Positions 8,242 through 18,273 are shown, counted from the stretch's first letter. The stretch: 38,789 nt of DNA from an uncultured Negativicutes bacterium (GCA_947074185.1 CAMTOO010000010.1:1-38789); one strand, 5' to 3'. Translations and numbers: made by a program. The notes: generated from the letters alone by a model not told the origin.

Positions 8242-9048
8242 ATGAGAGTAGTTAATATTATTGCCATAACAGCCTTAGTGAGTTTAGTAGCACTCTGGCT
8301 AGGTAAATATAAATATTTTTCTAAAAAAAATGCTGTACTTATAACAGTACTTTGTATTGGTTTAGGCGGCGGCAGTCTGCTGGCTGCTGTTTTACCTAAT
8401 ACAATTTTAGATACTAATATAATTGTTGGGAGAGAGATAAAAGATTCCCCGGGTAATAAAATTATTACATTAACTTTTGATGATGGACCATATAGCCCGT
8501 ATACGCAGCAGATTTTAGAGGCTTTAAAACGAGCTGATATTAAAGCAACTTTTTTTATGGTAGCAGAAGAAGCTGAAAAGCAACCAAACTTAGTTAAGGC
8601 AGTTGTAACAGCAGGACATGAAATAGGTTTGCATGCAAATGAACATAAAGATTATTTAAAACTGTCTCACGAAGAAGCCTATGAAGAAATTAGTATAGGC
8701 AAGAAGATTTTAGAAAGATTAACAGGGCAGCCTGTAAAATATTGGCGTCCTCCACATGGGTTTAAAGATACAACAGTTTTCTCTGTAGCTGAAAAAACAG
8801 GACTTACTATAGTAAACTGGACTGTATCACCTCGTGATTGGACAGGTATTAGTGCGGAAGAAATTGCTACACGTACCTTGCAAGATGCTAAGAATGGTAA
8901 TATAGTATTATTACATGATGGAGATAGTCCAAAGAAACAAGCGTCAAGAATTGAGACTATTAAAGCGATACCGCTTATTGCTAAAGATTTGCGCGAAGCT
9001 GGGTTTAATTTTGTTACAGTAACAGAAAATATAAATGCACGAAAATAG
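8242..9048 (+). CDS. Polysaccharide deacetylase (NodB-fold), membrane-anchored
   Basis: A carbohydrate esterase family 4 enzyme expected to remove acetyl groups from an envelope polysaccharide, probably peptidoglycan. Two hydrophobic segments (about residues 4-20 and 31-52) anchor it, placing the catalytic domain outside the cytoplasm. Motif 1 is TFDDGP with D80/D81, motif 2 is HANEH (metal histidines with HxxxH spacing), motif 3 is RPPHG, motif 4 is WTVSPRDW and motif 5 is LLHDGDS. All catalytic elements are intact. Length is 268. GAGGGA lies ahead of the ATG. It sits between prs and pth, where Bacillus has ctc. Substrate is inferred, not shown. Confidence 0.9.
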   Translation: MRVVNIIAITALVSLVALWLGKYKYFSKKNAVLITVLCIGLGGGSLLAAVLPNTILDTNIIVGREIKDSPGNKIITLTFDDGPYSPYTQQILEALKRADIKATFFMVAEEAEKQPNLVKAVVTAGHEIGLHANEHKDYLKLSHEEAYEEISIGKKILERLTGQPVKYWRPPHGFKDTTVFSVAEKTGLTIVNWTVSPRDWTGISAEEIATRTLQDAKNGNIVLLHDGDSPKKQASRIETIKAIPLIAKDLREAGFNFVTVTENINARK

Positions 9049-9069
9049 TTAAACAAAGGGAGCATTTCT

Positions 9070-9651
9070 ATGAAATTGATTGTTGGTTTAGGAAACATAG
9101 GAAAAGAATATGAAAATACAAGACATAATATAGGTTTTATGGTAGTAGAAGAACTTGCTAAACGTTGGAATTGTCCTGCTTGGAAATCCGACCGCAATGC
9201 TCTTTGTACTGAATATAGAGCTCCTGAAAAAGTCTTTTTGGTAAAACCTACTACTTATATGAATTTAAGTGGTAATGCAGTAGGATCTTTTGCTAATTTT
9301 TATGATATTGAACCAGAAGACATTGCTGTTATTCAAGATGATATGGATTTACCATTAGGTCAGTTGCGTATAAGAAGAAAAGGTTCTGCTGGTGGTCATA
9401 ATGGGATAAAATCTATACAAGATCATCTTGGTACAGATGTTTTTCCTAGATTTAAAGTAGGTATTGGTCATCCAGAAAGAAATAATAGAGCAGTTGTTAG
9501 CCATGTGCTAAATAAGTTTTCTAAAGACGAAGGTGCTGTTATAGAAAAGGCTATTAAAGATATGGCGGATGCCCTAGAACTTTGGCTTAAAGGCGATATG
9601 GATGCAGTTATGCAACGGTATAATAAGAAGATAGAAGAAGTAGAAAAATAA
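9070..9651 (+). CDS. pth: Peptidyl-tRNA hydrolase
   Basis: Cleaves the ester bond of peptidyl-tRNAs released prematurely from ribosomes, recycling tRNA. The N-terminal LIVGLGNIGKEYENTRHNIGF carries the catalytic histidine (H19, equivalent to H20 in E. coli). VKPTTYMNLSG and VIQDDMDLPLG (catalytic aspartate) follow, then GGHNGIKSI. Length 193 is typical. AAAGGGAG precedes the start. Only 21 bases separate it from the deacetylase gene, and no terminator is visible between them, so the two are likely co-transcribed. Confidence 0.97.
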   Translation: MKLIVGLGNIGKEYENTRHNIGFMVVEELAKRWNCPAWKSDRNALCTEYRAPEKVFLVKPTTYMNLSGNAVGSFANFYDIEPEDIAVIQDDMDLPLGQLRIRRKGSAGGHNGIKSIQDHLGTDVFPRFKVGIGHPERNNRAVVSHVLNKFSKDEGAVIEKAIKDMADALELWLKGDMDAVMQRYNKKIEEVEK

Positions 9652-9698
9652 AATTAAAAATCAATAATATTGGTAGATGGTTAGGAAATATTAAATAA

Positions 9699-9755
9699 AA
9701 TACCCCATAGGTAACTAGGTGAATTCTAATTGAACCTAGGGACCTATGGGGTATT
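9699..9755 (-). terminator. Long hairpin between convergent pth and thioesterase genes
   Basis: A perfect 14-bp stem (9699-9712 with 9742-9755) encloses a second 6-bp stem (9715-9720 with 9734-9739), separated by a two-base internal bulge on each side. On the minus strand it is followed by TTTTATTTAATATTT, which suits termination of the thioesterase transcript. On the plus strand the downstream sequence is AT-rich but has no clean T run. Confidence 0.8.
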
Positions 9756-9770
9756 AATTAAATTATTAAA

Positions 9771-10223
9771 CTATTTTTTACGAGATTCGTAACGGATTTT
9801 ACCTTCTTCGAAGGCCTTCTTTTCATCTTCTGTTTCACAAACTAGAGAAGGAACTTGAGTTGGACGACCTTTTTTATCTAAGGCAACCATAGTGAAAAAC
9901 GCAGTTAAAGCACGCTTTTTACCATCGGTTTCTAAATCCTCTACATCTACTAAAACAGCAACTTCCATTGAAGCTTTCCCTGTATATACAACTTGCGCAG
10001 TACACATTACTAAATCGCCTACGAAAATAGGAAGATGAAATTTTAATTCATCTACACGAGCAGTAACTACATTAGTGCGAGCATATCTTCTTGCAGTTGC
10101 ATAAGCAGCAGAATCCATAAGTTTCATGATTTCTCCGCCATGTATATTACCAGCAACGTTTGCCTGTTGAGGCATCATAACTTCGCTGATTATTATTTGA
10201 CTTTCTGAACTAGTTTTTTTCAT
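9771..10223 (-). CDS. Acyl-CoA thioesterase, hotdog fold
   Basis: A single-domain hotdog-fold thioesterase of the YciA/BFIT-like group, hydrolysing acyl-CoA in the cytoplasm. The core motif is NVAGNIHGGEIMKLMDSAAY, in which the N/H-G-G segment precedes the central hot-dog helix. VTARVDELKFHLPIFVGDLV and ALTAFFTMVALD are the conserved strands. Length is 150. The minus-strand start follows AGGAGG. It is transcribed against pth and divergently from rpmE. Chain-length preference cannot be read from the sequence. Confidence 0.9.
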   Translation of the reverse strand: MKKTSSESQIIISEVMMPQQANVAGNIHGGEIMKLMDSAAYATARRYARTNVVTARVDELKFHLPIFVGDLVMCTAQVVYTGKASMEVAVLVDVEDLETDGKKRALTAFFTMVALDKKGRPTQVPSLVCETEDEKKAFEEGKIRYESRKK

Positions 10224-10342
10224 TATAGTACCTCCTATATATAAATAAGAAACTATTACTACATTTATTGAGTAGCTCCTATGTATAGAAATATACCACT
10301 TTTAAGGGCTGTTTACAAGTTAAAAACAGATAAAATTATTGC

Positions 10343-10371
10343 TTGCACTCTTATGTTATATATGTTACAAT
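10343..10371 (+). promoter_or_regulatory. Promoter of the rpmE region
   Basis: TTGCAC at 10343-10348, a 17-base spacer and TACAAT at 10366-10371 give a near-consensus housekeeping promoter. The predicted transcript leader is about 50 bases. Confidence 0.78.
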
Positions 10372-10426
10372 ACATAAGCATTAATGTCTGGAAACATTTT
10401 TGCGATAGAAAAGTGAGGTGCTAAAA

Positions 10427-10627
10427 ATGAAAGAAGCTATTCATCCTAAATTCCAAGAGGTAAAAGTTACTTGCGGTTGCGGTAATTCTTTTATGTCTGG
10501 TTCAGTTAAAGAAGAATTACGTGTAGACGTTTGTTCTAAATGTCATCCTTTCTTTACAGGACAACAACGTAATATGACTGCTCGTGGTCGTATTGAACAA
10601 TTCAACAAACGTTACGGACAAAAATAA
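10427..10627 (+). CDS. rpmE: 50S ribosomal protein L31 (zinc-binding type)
   Basis: Ribosomal protein bL31 of the large subunit. The N-terminal [16 protein letters not shown] is typical. The cysteines C-G-C and CSKCHPFF form the zinc ribbon of the C+ form; the zinc-free RpmE2 type lacks these. Length is 66. ATG at 10427 is preferred because a GAGGTG ribosome site (10415-10420) sits seven bases upstream; the GTG at 10418 belongs to that site. A strong terminator-like hairpin follows directly. Confidence 0.97.
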   Translation: MKEAIHPKFQEVKVTCGCGNSFMSGSVKEELRVDVCSKCHPFFTGQQRNMTARGRIEQFNKRYGQK

Positions 10628-10631
10628 CACT

Positions 10632-10661
10632 CACAGCAGAGCCTTTGGCTCTGCTGTGTTT
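10632..10661 (+). terminator. Hairpin after rpmE
   Basis: A perfect 12-bp GC-rich stem (10632-10643 with 10647-10658) with a TTT loop. It is followed by only three Ts, so termination may be partial. That would allow read-through into the yqhQ-like gene, which has no obvious promoter of its own. Confidence 0.75.
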
Positions 10662-10687
10662 ATATCCGGATGTTTTGGAGACAAACT

Positions 10688-11653
10688 ATGACAAAAAAAC
10701 AAAATGTAGGTGGGCAAGCGGTAATTGAAGGCGTTATGATGCGTGGCGGCAAAAATATTGCAGTTGCAGTACGTCAAGCTGATGGCGAAATTATTGTAGA
10801 TGTTCATCCTGTTAGTAGTATTACAGATAGATATCCTATTTTGAAAAAACCTTTGCTACGAGGAGTTGTGGCACTTGTAGAATCTTTGTATCACGGCATG
10901 AAAGCATTGGCTTATTCTGCGCAAGTTTCAGGTGAAGAAGATGAGCAGATGGATAGTAAAGAAATGGCTATGACTATAGCATTTTCTGTTATTCTTGCTG
11001 TGGTTCTTTTTATTATTATTCCGACTTGGTCTATGAGATTTTTACATGGTGTAACAGATAATCCTATGTGGCTTAATATAGCAGAGGGTTCATTAAGAAT
11101 GCTTATATTCTTGCTTTATATTACTGCAATTTCTAGAATGAAAGATATTCAAAGAGTATTCCAGTATCATGGGGCAGAACATAAAACTATTTATACTTAT
11201 GAAGCTGGGTTACCGCTTGAGGTGGAAAATGTAAGACAGTTTTCTACATTACATCCTCGTTGTGGAACTAATTTCTTGATGATTGTTATGATGATAAGTA
11301 TGTTCGTATTTACTTTTTTAGGTTGGCCTAATTTAGTGGAACGAATTTTATCACGTATTGTTTTAATGCCAGTAATTGCTGGTGTAAGTTATGAAATTAT
11401 TCGTTATGCAGGTGCGCATATTGATCAAGCTTGGGTTAAAGCTTCTATTGCTCCAGGCTTATGTTTGCAAAAAATCACTACTCGTGAACCTGATGATGAT
11501 CAAATAGAGGTAGCTATTGCTTCTTTAAAAGCAGTATTGCCTGAAGAATATCCTGAAGCAGTTCCTAGTCCTAAAACTGATGATAGTTTTGGAACGCCTG
11601 CTGTGCTTGTGGATGAAGAATTAAAATTATTAGAAAAAGAAAATGAAGAATAA
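10688..11653 (+). CDS. DUF1385 membrane protein (YqhQ family)
   Basis: A conserved membrane protein of unknown biochemical role, common in Firmicutes. Recognised by the N-terminal [14 protein letters not shown], the central [17 protein letters not shown] and [11 protein letters not shown]. About four hydrophobic helices lie between residues 100 and 250. The C-terminal 60 residues are acidic and probably cytoplasmic. The start at 10688 is taken because GGAG ends seven bases upstream; an earlier ATG at 10670 lacks a ribosome site. It lies nine bases or so before the prfA ribosome site, so co-expression with the release-factor genes is likely. Function is unassigned. Confidence 0.9.
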   Translation: MTKKQNVGGQAVIEGVMMRGGKNIAVAVRQADGEIIVDVHPVSSITDRYPILKKPLLRGVVALVESLYHGMKALAYSAQVSGEEDEQMDSKEMAMTIAFSVILAVVLFIIIPTWSMRFLHGVTDNPMWLNIAEGSLRMLIFLLYITAISRMKDIQRVFQYHGAEHKTIYTYEAGLPLEVENVRQFSTLHPRCGTNFLMIVMMISMFVFTFLGWPNLVERILSRIVLMPVIAGVSYEIIRYAGAHIDQAWVKASIAPGLCLQKITTREPDDDQIEVAIASLKAVLPEEYPEAVPSPKTDDSFGTPAVLVDEELKLLEKENEE

Positions 11654-11667
11654 AATTAGGAGTGCAA

Positions 11668-12735
11668 ATGTTAGATAAATTACGTGGGTTAGAAGAAAAA
11701 TATTTAGATTTAGAAGCTAAAATAAGCGATCCAGATGTTATTGCGGATCAAGCTCAATGGCAAAAGTGTACCAAAGCACATGCTAAATTGACTGATATTA
11801 TAACTACATATCGTGAATATCGTGACATGAAAAAAGCTTATGATGAAGCTATGGAAATTTTAGAAGATGGCAGTGATGCTGATCTTACTGAAATGGCTAA
11901 AGAAGAAATCAAAAGCATTAAACCAAAATTAGCTGAGTATGAAGAAAAGCTTACTATTTTGCTATTGCCTTCTGATCCTAATGATGATAAAGATGCAATT
12001 ATTGAAATTCGTGGTGGTGCAGGCGGTGATGAGGCAGCACTTTTTGCTGGAGTACTCTTCCGTATGTACACTCGTTATGCTGAAGAACGTGGTTGGAGCG
12101 TGGAAATTTTAGATTCTAATCCTACAGGTTTAGGTGGATTTAAAGAAGTTGTGTTCCAATTAAGTGGTACAGATGTATTTGGTCGTATGAAATTTGAAAG
12201 TGGTGTACATCGTGTACAACGTGTTCCGGAAACAGAATCTCAAGGTCGCGTACATACTTCTACTGTAACTGTTGCGGTATTACCTGAAGCAGAAGAAGTA
12301 GATGTAGCAATTAAAGATAGTGATTTGCGTATTGATACTTATCGCGCAGGTGGAGCAGGTGGACAACACGTAAACAAAACTGAGTCTGCTGTTCGTATTA
12401 CCCATCTTCCTACAGGTATCGTAGTTCAGTGTCAAGATGAAAAATCTCAAATGAAAAATAGAGAAAAATGCATGCGTGTCTTAAGGGCTAAAATTCTAGA
12501 AAAAGCTGAAGAAGAACAACGTAGTGCAACTGCAGAGGATCGCAAAAGTCAAGTTGGTACTGGTGATCGTAGTGAACGTATCCGTACCTATAATTACCCA
12601 CAAGGTAGGGTAACTGACCATAGAATAGGATTAACTTTGCACAAGCTAGAAAGTGTTGTTAATGGTGATTTAGACGAACTTTTAACTGCACTAATTACAG
12701 CAAGACAAAGTGAATTATTACAACAGGTGAAGTAA
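11668..12735 (+). CDS. prfA: Peptide chain release factor 1
   Basis: Recognises UAA and UAG and triggers hydrolysis of the nascent peptide. The GGQ tripeptide is at residues 231-233 ([15 protein letters not shown]), the codon-recognition tripeptide is PET in [17 protein letters not shown], and [17 protein letters not shown] opens domain 2. Length 355 is standard. ATG at 11668 follows TTAGGAG with good spacing. Its stop codon overlaps the prmC start (TAATG). PrmC methylates the glutamine of this GGQ, so the pairing is functional. Confidence 0.98.
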   Translation: MLDKLRGLEEKYLDLEAKISDPDVIADQAQWQKCTKAHAKLTDIITTYREYRDMKKAYDEAMEILEDGSDADLTEMAKEEIKSIKPKLAEYEEKLTILLLPSDPNDDKDAIIEIRGGAGGDEAALFAGVLFRMYTRYAEERGWSVEILDSNPTGLGGFKEVVFQLSGTDVFGRMKFESGVHRVQRVPETESQGRVHTSTVTVAVLPEAEEVDVAIKDSDLRIDTYRAGGAGGQHVNKTESAVRITHLPTGIVVQCQDEKSQMKNREKCMRVLRAKILEKAEEEQRSATAEDRKSQVGTGDRSERIRTYNYPQGRVTDHRIGLTLHKLESVVNGDLDELLTALITARQSELLQQVK

Positions 12736-13634
12736 TGGAAACAAGACCGGTTTGGACTATTACTAAAATATTAGATTGGACAAAGCAGTATTTCGCAGAT
12801 AAAGGCCTAGAAAATCCTAGGCTTGATGCGGAAGTACTGCTTTGTGCTGTTTTAAAGTGCGACAGAGTAATGCTTTATGTGCATTTTGAACAACCTTTGC
12901 AAGAGCAGGAACTAACTCAATATAGAGAATATGTTAAGCTGCGTGCTAATCATGAGCCAATAGCATATATCTTAGGGAAGAAAGACTTTTTACATTACGA
13001 ATTTAAAGTAAATAGTAATGTACTTATTCCGCGCCCAGAAACAGAACTTTTGGTGGAAAATCTAGCAAAAGCTATTGGTGAAGATGCGGTAAGTTTCCTA
13101 GATATAGGGACAGGTAGTGGGGCTATTGCAATTTCTTTATTAAAAATGCTTCCTAACGCAACGGGAACAGCAGTAGATATTTCTGTTGGGGCATTAACTG
13201 TTGCTAAAGAAAACGCAGAAATATTAGAAGTCAGTGATAGATTAAAATTCGTAGAGTCGGATTTATATACACAATTACCAAAAGAAAAACAATTTGATGT
13301 TGTTGTATCTAATCCGCCTTATATTTCCGAAGTGGATATGGAAAAATTAGCTTTAGATGTAAAAAAAGAACCTACTTTAGCTTTAGTAGCAGGAGTAGAT
13401 GGACTTGATATTTATAAAAAGATTTGTGCTGAAGTTAATGAATATTTAAAAGAAGACGGTATGTTAGCTTTTGAGGTAGGCATTAATGAAGGGGAACCAG
13501 TAGAAGATTTATGTAAAGCTGCTGGGCTTGAAATTACTACAATAGCATTTGATTATGCGAACATAGATAGAATGGTATTTGCTTGTAGGAAGGATAGTAA
13601 GTATGCAAACTTTGTTTTGGGACTTAAAAAATAA
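12735..13634 (+). CDS. prmC: Peptide chain release factor N5-glutamine methyltransferase
   Basis: SAM-dependent methylation of the GGQ glutamine in release factors. The SAM loop is DIGTGSGA (residues 123-130), the catalytic motif NPPY is at 193-196, and the N-terminal helical domain containing PRLDAEVLL binds the release factor. LIPRPETELLVE precedes the SAM loop. The length, 299 residues, is slightly long because the C-terminus extends 32 bases into the next gene. Translationally coupled to prfA. Confidence 0.97.
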   Translation: METRPVWTITKILDWTKQYFADKGLENPRLDAEVLLCAVLKCDRVMLYVHFEQPLQEQELTQYREYVKLRANHEPIAYILGKKDFLHYEFKVNSNVLIPRPETELLVENLAKAIGEDAVSFLDIGTGSGAIAISLLKMLPNATGTAVDISVGALTVAKENAEILEVSDRLKFVESDLYTQLPKEKQFDVVVSNPPYISEVDMEKLALDVKKEPTLALVAGVDGLDIYKKICAEVNEYLKEDGMLAFEVGINEGEPVEDLCKAAGLEITTIAFDYANIDRMVFACRKDSKYANFVLGLKK

Positions 13635-14697
13635 TAAAACAGAATATTTGCGTGAAGCAGCTGATTTAATTTTGGGAGATGAAGTTGTTGCCTTTCCAAC
13701 AGAAACAGTGTATGGATTAGGTGCTAATGGTTTGTCTAAAGAAGCAGTAAGGAAAATATTTGCTGCTAAAGGACGTCCTGCGGATAATCCGCTTATTTTG
13801 CATGTTGCTGAAACAACTGACGTAGACCAATTAGTAAATGGATTAAATGAAAATGCTAAGCTTTTAATAGAAAAGTTTTGGCCAGGGCCTCTTACTATAA
13901 TTGCGCCTAAATCAAATATTATTCCAGATGAAGTAAGCGCAGGACTAAGTACGGTGGCAATTAGAATGCCGTCACATCCTGTTGCAAGAGAGTTCATAAA
14001 GTTAGCAGGTGTGCCGCTTGCTGCACCAAGTGCTAATATTTCTGGTAAACCAAGTCCTACAAACGCCAAAGATGTTTTAGAAGATATGACAGGAAAAATT
14101 GCTGGGATCTTAGATGGTGGTGAATGCGGAATAGGTGTAGAATCTACCGTTGTTGATACAACTACGCCGATACCTATGATTTTAAGACCAGGTGGGATTA
14201 CCAAGGAAATGCTAGAAGAAGTGCTTGGAGCTGTTGAAGTAGATCCGGCTTTAGTAACAGAGGGAGATTTTGCTCCTAAAGCGCCTGGTATGAAATATAA
14301 ACATTATGCACCGCAAGCTGAAATGTATTTATTTGAAGGTGCTGATGTTGAGGAAGCGTTTCTTGCAAGTGTTTTGCAAGGAGTTCTTGCAGGTTTAAAA
14401 GTAGGAGTTCTTTGCGATGATAATCTTGCAACCAAAATAGTTTCTAATGAAAAATGTAAAGTTTCAAGTTGGGGTAGTAACGTAAATGATTTAGCGGAGA
14501 AAATGTATTTTTTACTAAGAGATTTTGATCGTCAGGATTTAGATGTTATCTTAAGTGTTGGTGTGCCTGAACAAGGTTTAGGTGTAGCTGTAATGAATAG
14601 ATTACGCAAGGCGGCAGGCTTAAATATTTTGTTAGTAGAAAAAGGTGAAATTTCACCAAAAAAGAATACACATATACCTACATTTATGGTAAAATAA
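13603..14697 (+). CDS. ywlC: L-threonylcarbamoyladenylate synthase (Sua5/YwlC type)
   Basis: Makes threonylcarbamoyl-AMP from threonine, bicarbonate and ATP, the first step of the t6A37 modification of ANN-decoding tRNAs. The YrdC domain covers about residues 15-205: VVAFPTETVYGLGANG, KGRPADNPLILHV (nucleotide and substrate contacts) and PSANISGKPSPTNA. The Sua5 C-terminal domain follows a linker and carries APGMKYKHYAPQAE. Length is 364. ATG at 13603 is chosen because AGGAAGGA lies about eight bases upstream. The gene overlaps prmC by 32 bases in another frame. Confidence 0.95.
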   Translation: MQTLFWDLKNNKTEYLREAADLILGDEVVAFPTETVYGLGANGLSKEAVRKIFAAKGRPADNPLILHVAETTDVDQLVNGLNENAKLLIEKFWPGPLTIIAPKSNIIPDEVSAGLSTVAIRMPSHPVAREFIKLAGVPLAAPSANISGKPSPTNAKDVLEDMTGKIAGILDGGECGIGVESTVVDTTTPIPMILRPGGITKEMLEEVLGAVEVDPALVTEGDFAPKAPGMKYKHYAPQAEMYLFEGADVEEAFLASVLQGVLAGLKVGVLCDDNLATKIVSNEKCKVSSWGSNVNDLAEKMYFLLRDFDRQDLDVILSVGVPEQGLGVAVMNRLRKAAGLNILLVEKGEISPKKNTHIPTFMVK

Positions 14698-14745
14698 ATT
14701 TATAGTTTTTTTACTAAAATAACTACAAAACAAGGAGTGATATCA

Positions 14746-15183
14746 ATGAAATTAGCATTAGGAAGCGATCATGGTGGCTTTCATCTAAAAGAACATTTGA
14801 AAACGTATTTACAAGCTAAGGGAATTGAAGTCCTTGATTGTGGCACTCACAGTGAAGACTCTTGCGATTATCCTGATATTTCAAAAGCAGTGTGCGATGA
14901 AATTGCAAAAGGAACTGTAACTCAAGCTATTATTATTTGTGGAACAGGTTTAGGTGTTGCTATTGCTGCAAACAAATGCAAAGGGATTCGAGCAGTTACT
15001 TGTGGAGATGCCTTTTCTGTTCGTATGAGTAGAGAACACAACGATGCTAATGTATTATGCCTTGGTGAAAGAGTAATTGGCAAAGGCTTAGCAGAATTGT
15101 TAGTTGATGAATGGCTTAAAACTGAATTTGCCGGCGGACGTCATCAAAGACGCGTTGATAAAATCATGGAATTGGAGCAATAA
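14746..15183 (+). CDS. rpiB: Ribose 5-phosphate isomerase B
   Basis: Interconverts ribose 5-phosphate and ribulose 5-phosphate, supplying the substrate of Prs. The opening LALGSDHGGFHLKEHLK, the catalytic cysteine C65 in IICGTGLG and H98 in SREHNDANVL are all present. Length 145 is normal. ATG at 14746 follows AAGGAG at 14732-14737; a GTG inside that ribosome site is not used. The related galactose 6-phosphate isomerases usually occur in lac operons, so RpiB fits this context better. The next start lies one base beyond the stop codon. Confidence 0.94.
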   Translation: MKLALGSDHGGFHLKEHLKTYLQAKGIEVLDCGTHSEDSCDYPDISKAVCDEIAKGTVTQAIIICGTGLGVAIAANKCKGIRAVTCGDAFSVRMSREHNDANVLCLGERVIGKGLAELLVDEWLKTEFAGGRHQRRVDKIMELEQ

Positions 15184-15184
15184 G

Positions 15185-15739
15185 ATGGAGTTATCTAAAT
15201 TGGCAACTGATATAGAAGTTGTTTTGGAAGAATTAATAGCTGAAGCTAAACCTTCTAAAGAACAAATTTTGGTTGTTGGTTGTAGTACTAGTGAAGTTAT
15301 TGGTAAGAAGATAGGCACAATTGGTTCTATGGAAGTTGCTGAAACTTTAATTGCTACAATTCAACGAGTAACTGCAACGCATGGCTTGTATTTTGCTATG
15401 CAATGCTGTGAACATTTAAATAGAGCTCTTGTTGTGGAAAAATCAACATTTGAAAAATATAATTTAGAAGAAGTTACTGTTGTGCCTGTGCAACATGCTG
15501 GTGGTGCAATGGCAGCAACTGCTTATAAAATGTTTAAAGAACCTGTAATGGTAAATGCTATATCAGCCCATGTAGGGCTTGACATAGGGCAAACTTTGGT
15601 TGGAATGCACTTAAAAAGAGTAGCTGTTCCAGTTCGTTTGTCTGTAAATAAGATAGGTGATGCAATCATTACCGCCGCTCGTACGAGACCACCACTTATT
15701 GGTGGAGAACGAGCAAAATATTCTAATTTGGAGGGGTAA
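15185..15739 (+). CDS. UPF0340 / TIGR01440 family protein (YwlG)
   Basis: A conserved Firmicute protein of unknown function. Recognised by [53 protein letters not shown] and [22 protein letters not shown]. It appears to be a soluble alpha/beta protein of 184 residues. The start at 15185 lies one base after the rpiB stop codon with TTGGAG at 15173-15178. Upstream in-frame codons would run back through rpiB and are rejected. The order rpiB, ywlG, glyA, upp is conserved in Firmicutes, which hints at a role near one-carbon or nucleotide metabolism, but no reaction can be assigned. Confidence 0.88.
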   Translation: MELSKLATDIEVVLEELIAEAKPSKEQILVVGCSTSEVIGKKIGTIGSMEVAETLIATIQRVTATHGLYFAMQCCEHLNRALVVEKSTFEKYNLEEVTVVPVQHAGGAMAATAYKMFKEPVMVNAISAHVGLDIGQTLVGMHLKRVAVPVRLSVNKIGDAIITAARTRPPLIGGERAKYSNLEG

Positions 15740-15741
15740 AC

Positions 15742-16989
15742 ATGAATTTAGAAAAAATGGCAATTGCTGATCCTGAGTTAACAGCTGCGATTGGAGAAGA
15801 GTTGGGACGTCAAAGAAATAAAATAGAATTAATTGCGTCTGAAAATTTTGTTTCTCCTGCTGTTATGGAAGCTATGGGTACTGTATTAACTAACAAGTAT
15901 GCAGAGGGGTATCCAGGACACCGTTATTATGGCGGTTGTGAATGCGTAGACAAAGTTGAAACTTTGGCTATTGAACGCGCTAAAAAATTATTTGGTGCAG
16001 ATCATGTTAATGTACAACCACATTCTGGTGCAAATGCTAATACAGCAGTGTATTTTGCATTTTTAGAACCAGGTGACACTATTATGGGTATGAATTTATC
16101 ACAAGGTGGTCACTTAAGTCATGGTTCACCAGTAAATATTTCTGGTAGCTATTTTAATGTAATTCCTTATGGTGTTGATCCAGAAACTGAAACTATTGAT
16201 TATGCAGAGTTAGAAAAAATTGCTCGAGATAATAAACCTAAAATGATTGTAGCAGGCGCAAGCGCTTATGCACGTGTTATTGATTTTAAAGTTATGGCAG
16301 CTATTGCAAAATCTGTGGGAGCTCTATTTATGGTAGATATGGCTCATATAGCAGGTTTAGTAGCAGCAGGACTTCATCCAAGTCCTGTTCCTTACGCTGA
16401 TATCGTGACTACTACTACTCATAAAACTTTACGTGGACCTCGTGGAGGACTTATCCTTTGTAAAGAAGAACATGCTAAAGCAGTAGATAAAGGTGTATTC
16501 CCTGGAACTCAAGGTGGTCCTTTGATGCACATTATTGCAGCAAAAGCTGTGGCATTAAAAGAAGCTTTAGATCCTAGTTTTAAAGAATATCAACAAGGTA
16601 TTATTGATAACTGTAAAGCATTTGCAGAGGCTTTAACTGCTGAAGGTTTCCGTTTAGTATCTGGTGGTACAGATAATCACTTGGTACTTGTAGACGTTCG
16701 TGGTCAAGGTCTTACTGGTAAAGAAGCAGAACATCTTTTAGATGAAGTTGGCGTTACTTGTAATAAAAATACTATTCCTTTTGATCCAGCTAGCCCATTT
16801 GTAACTAGTGGTATTCGTTTAGGTACTGCTGCAGTTACTACACGTGGCTTCAAAGCAGAAGATATGAAAGAAGTAGCTGCAATTATTGGCTTGGTATTAA
16901 AAAATCCAACTGATGAAGCAAAACACAAAGAAGCTTCTGATAGAGTCGCTAAACTTTGTGGAAAATATCCAATGTATCCAAATATCTAA
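15742..16989 (+). CDS. glyA: Serine hydroxymethyltransferase
   Basis: PLP enzyme transferring the serine hydroxymethyl carbon to tetrahydrofolate, giving glycine and methylene-THF. The PLP lysine is K228 in [14 protein letters not shown]. Other signatures are [26 protein letters not shown] and [10 protein letters not shown]. Length 415 is standard. GGAGGGG precedes the ATG and the gene starts two bases after the UPF0340 stop codon. One-carbon units feed the nucleotide salvage genes that follow. Confidence 0.98.
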   Translation: MNLEKMAIADPELTAAIGEELGRQRNKIELIASENFVSPAVMEAMGTVLTNKYAEGYPGHRYYGGCECVDKVETLAIERAKKLFGADHVNVQPHSGANANTAVYFAFLEPGDTIMGMNLSQGGHLSHGSPVNISGSYFNVIPYGVDPETETIDYAELEKIARDNKPKMIVAGASAYARVIDFKVMAAIAKSVGALFMVDMAHIAGLVAAGLHPSPVPYADIVTTTTHKTLRGPRGGLILCKEEHAKAVDKGVFPGTQGGPLMHIIAAKAVALKEALDPSFKEYQQGIIDNCKAFAEALTAEGFRLVSGGTDNHLVLVDVRGQGLTGKEAEHLLDEVGVTCNKNTIPFDPASPFVTSGIRLGTAAVTTRGFKAEDMKEVAAIIGLVLKNPTDEAKHKEASDRVAKLCGKYPMYPNI

Positions 16990-17012
16990 TATAAACTAAG
17001 GAGTGGTAATCG

Positions 17013-17636
17013 ATGAAAATTCATGTTGTGGAGCATCCTCTAATTAAACAAAAACTTACTATTATGCGTGATGAAAAAACAGGTACTAAGGAATTTAGGG
17101 AATTATTAGACGAAATTTCATTACTTGTTATGTATGAAGTAACACGTGATTGGGAAGTTGAAAGTGTGAATGTGAAAACTCCTGTACAAGAATGTACTGG
17201 TTACCGTCTTAAAAATAGCAAAGTAAATATCATTCCTATTTTGAGAGCTGGTTTAGGCTTTGTAAATGGTGTTCTTAGACTTATCCCAACTGCTAAAGTT
17301 GGTCATGTAGGTCTTTATAGAGATCCAGAAACTTTAAAACCAGTAGAGTATTATTGCAAATTACCTTCTGATAAAAATGCACAAACAGTAGTTGTAGATC
17401 CAATGCTTGCGACAGGTGGTTCTGCAGTAGCAGCGATTGAATTACTTAAAGAAAAAGGACATAAGAATATTTCGTTCCTATGTTTAGTTGCAGCTCCAGA
17501 AGGTGTAAAAGTGCTTAATGAAGCTCATCCAGAAGTGGAAATTTACACTGCAGCATTAGATGAATGTTTGAATGATCATGGATATATCGTTCCAGGCTTA
17601 GGAGATGCGGGAGACCGTATTTTTGGAACATTATAA
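17013..17636 (+). CDS. upp: Uracil phosphoribosyltransferase
   Basis: Converts uracil and PRPP to UMP in pyrimidine salvage. The PRPP loop is [20 protein letters not shown], the uracil-binding segment near the C-terminus is [13 protein letters not shown], and [14 protein letters not shown] forms the middle strand. Length 207 is standard. An AAGGAGTGG ribosome site precedes the start. Co-directional with glyA and the dCMP deaminase gene. Confidence 0.98.
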   Translation: MKIHVVEHPLIKQKLTIMRDEKTGTKEFRELLDEISLLVMYEVTRDWEVESVNVKTPVQECTGYRLKNSKVNIIPILRAGLGFVNGVLRLIPTAKVGHVGLYRDPETLKPVEYYCKLPSDKNAQTVVVDPMLATGGSAVAAIELLKEKGHKNISFLCLVAAPEGVKVLNEAHPEVEIYTAALDECLNDHGYIVPGLGDAGDRIFGTL

Positions 17637-17654
17637 AAGTAAAGGAATTGTGGT

Positions 17655-18110
17655 ATGGAAAAAATAGTTAGACCTGATTGGGATCATTATTTCATGGAAA
17701 TAGCACAGGTTATTAGTAAACGCTCGACTTGTCTTAGACGCAGTGTAGGCGCTGTCTTAGTTAAAGATAAACAAATTCTTGCTACTGGTTACAATGGAAC
17801 ACCACGTGGTATTGAACATTGTGAAAAAGTAGGTTGTTTGCGTGAAGAACTAAAAGTTCCTTCTGGACAAATGCATGAATTATGTCGAGGTATCCATGCT
17901 GAGCAAAATGCAGTTATTCAAGCTGCTGTACATGGTGTTTCAGTAAATGGTGCTACTTTATACTGTACTCATCAACCTTGTGTAGTTTGTACAAAAATAC
18001 TGATTAATGCAGGTATTGAGAAAATAGTTTATAAAAATTATTATCCTGATAAATTAGCTGACGAAATGATTAAGGCAGCTAATATTGAAGTTATAGTTTT
18101 AGAAAAATAA
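17655..18110 (+). CDS. dCMP/deoxycytidylate deaminase family protein (ComEB-like)
   Basis: A zinc-dependent deaminase expected to convert dCMP to dUMP, the substrate for thymidylate synthase. The zinc/catalytic residues are H81 and E83 ([10 protein letters not shown]) with C109 and C112 (QPCVVC). An additional Cys/His-rich insert ([11 protein letters not shown], residues 55-65) is typical of ComEB and T4-type dCMP deaminases and may hold a structural zinc. Length is 151. A strong terminator follows, making it the last gene of the unit. Confidence 0.9.
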   Translation: MEKIVRPDWDHYFMEIAQVISKRSTCLRRSVGAVLVKDKQILATGYNGTPRGIEHCEKVGCLREELKVPSGQMHELCRGIHAEQNAVIQAAVHGVSVNGATLYCTHQPCVVCTKILINAGIEKIVYKNYYPDKLADEMIKAANIEVIVLEK

Positions 18111-18115
18111 AAAAT

Positions 18116-18166
18116 AGTCTCTTGGGTAGTTGAAATATTACTAATATTTACCCCAAGGGACTTTTT
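18116..18166 (+). terminator. Intrinsic terminator after dCMP deaminase gene
   Basis: An 11-bp stem (18116-18126 with 18152-18162, one G-T wobble), an AT-rich loop that can itself pair, and a five-T run. An extended -10 promoter lies 20 bases further on. Confidence 0.88.
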
Positions 18167-18181
18167 ATTTTGTGTAAAATT

Positions 18182-18190
18182 TGGTATAAT
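18182..18190 (+). promoter_or_regulatory. Extended -10 promoter of the wecA-wecB unit
   Basis: TGGTATAAT at 18182-18190 is a perfect extended -10. The -35 position falls in the T tract of the preceding terminator and has no good match. The transcript leader would be about 75 bases. Confidence 0.6.
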
Positions 18191-18273
18191 AATAAGGATA
18201 TATTTATAGAATTTTAATTCAAGAAAGATATGGATAATTGTGGAGTAATTCACAATGAGGTGAATAGTTTAAA

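Noticed and set aside
8679-9197. A 172-codon open frame opposite the deacetylase and pth
   Set aside because: It spans two well-supported genes in antisense, with no promoter, ribosome site or recognisable domain.
15104-15184. UPF0340 gene starting inside rpiB
   Set aside because: The 27 extra residues would be translated out of rpiB in another frame and do not resemble the family. The ATG at 15185 has TTGGAG upstream.
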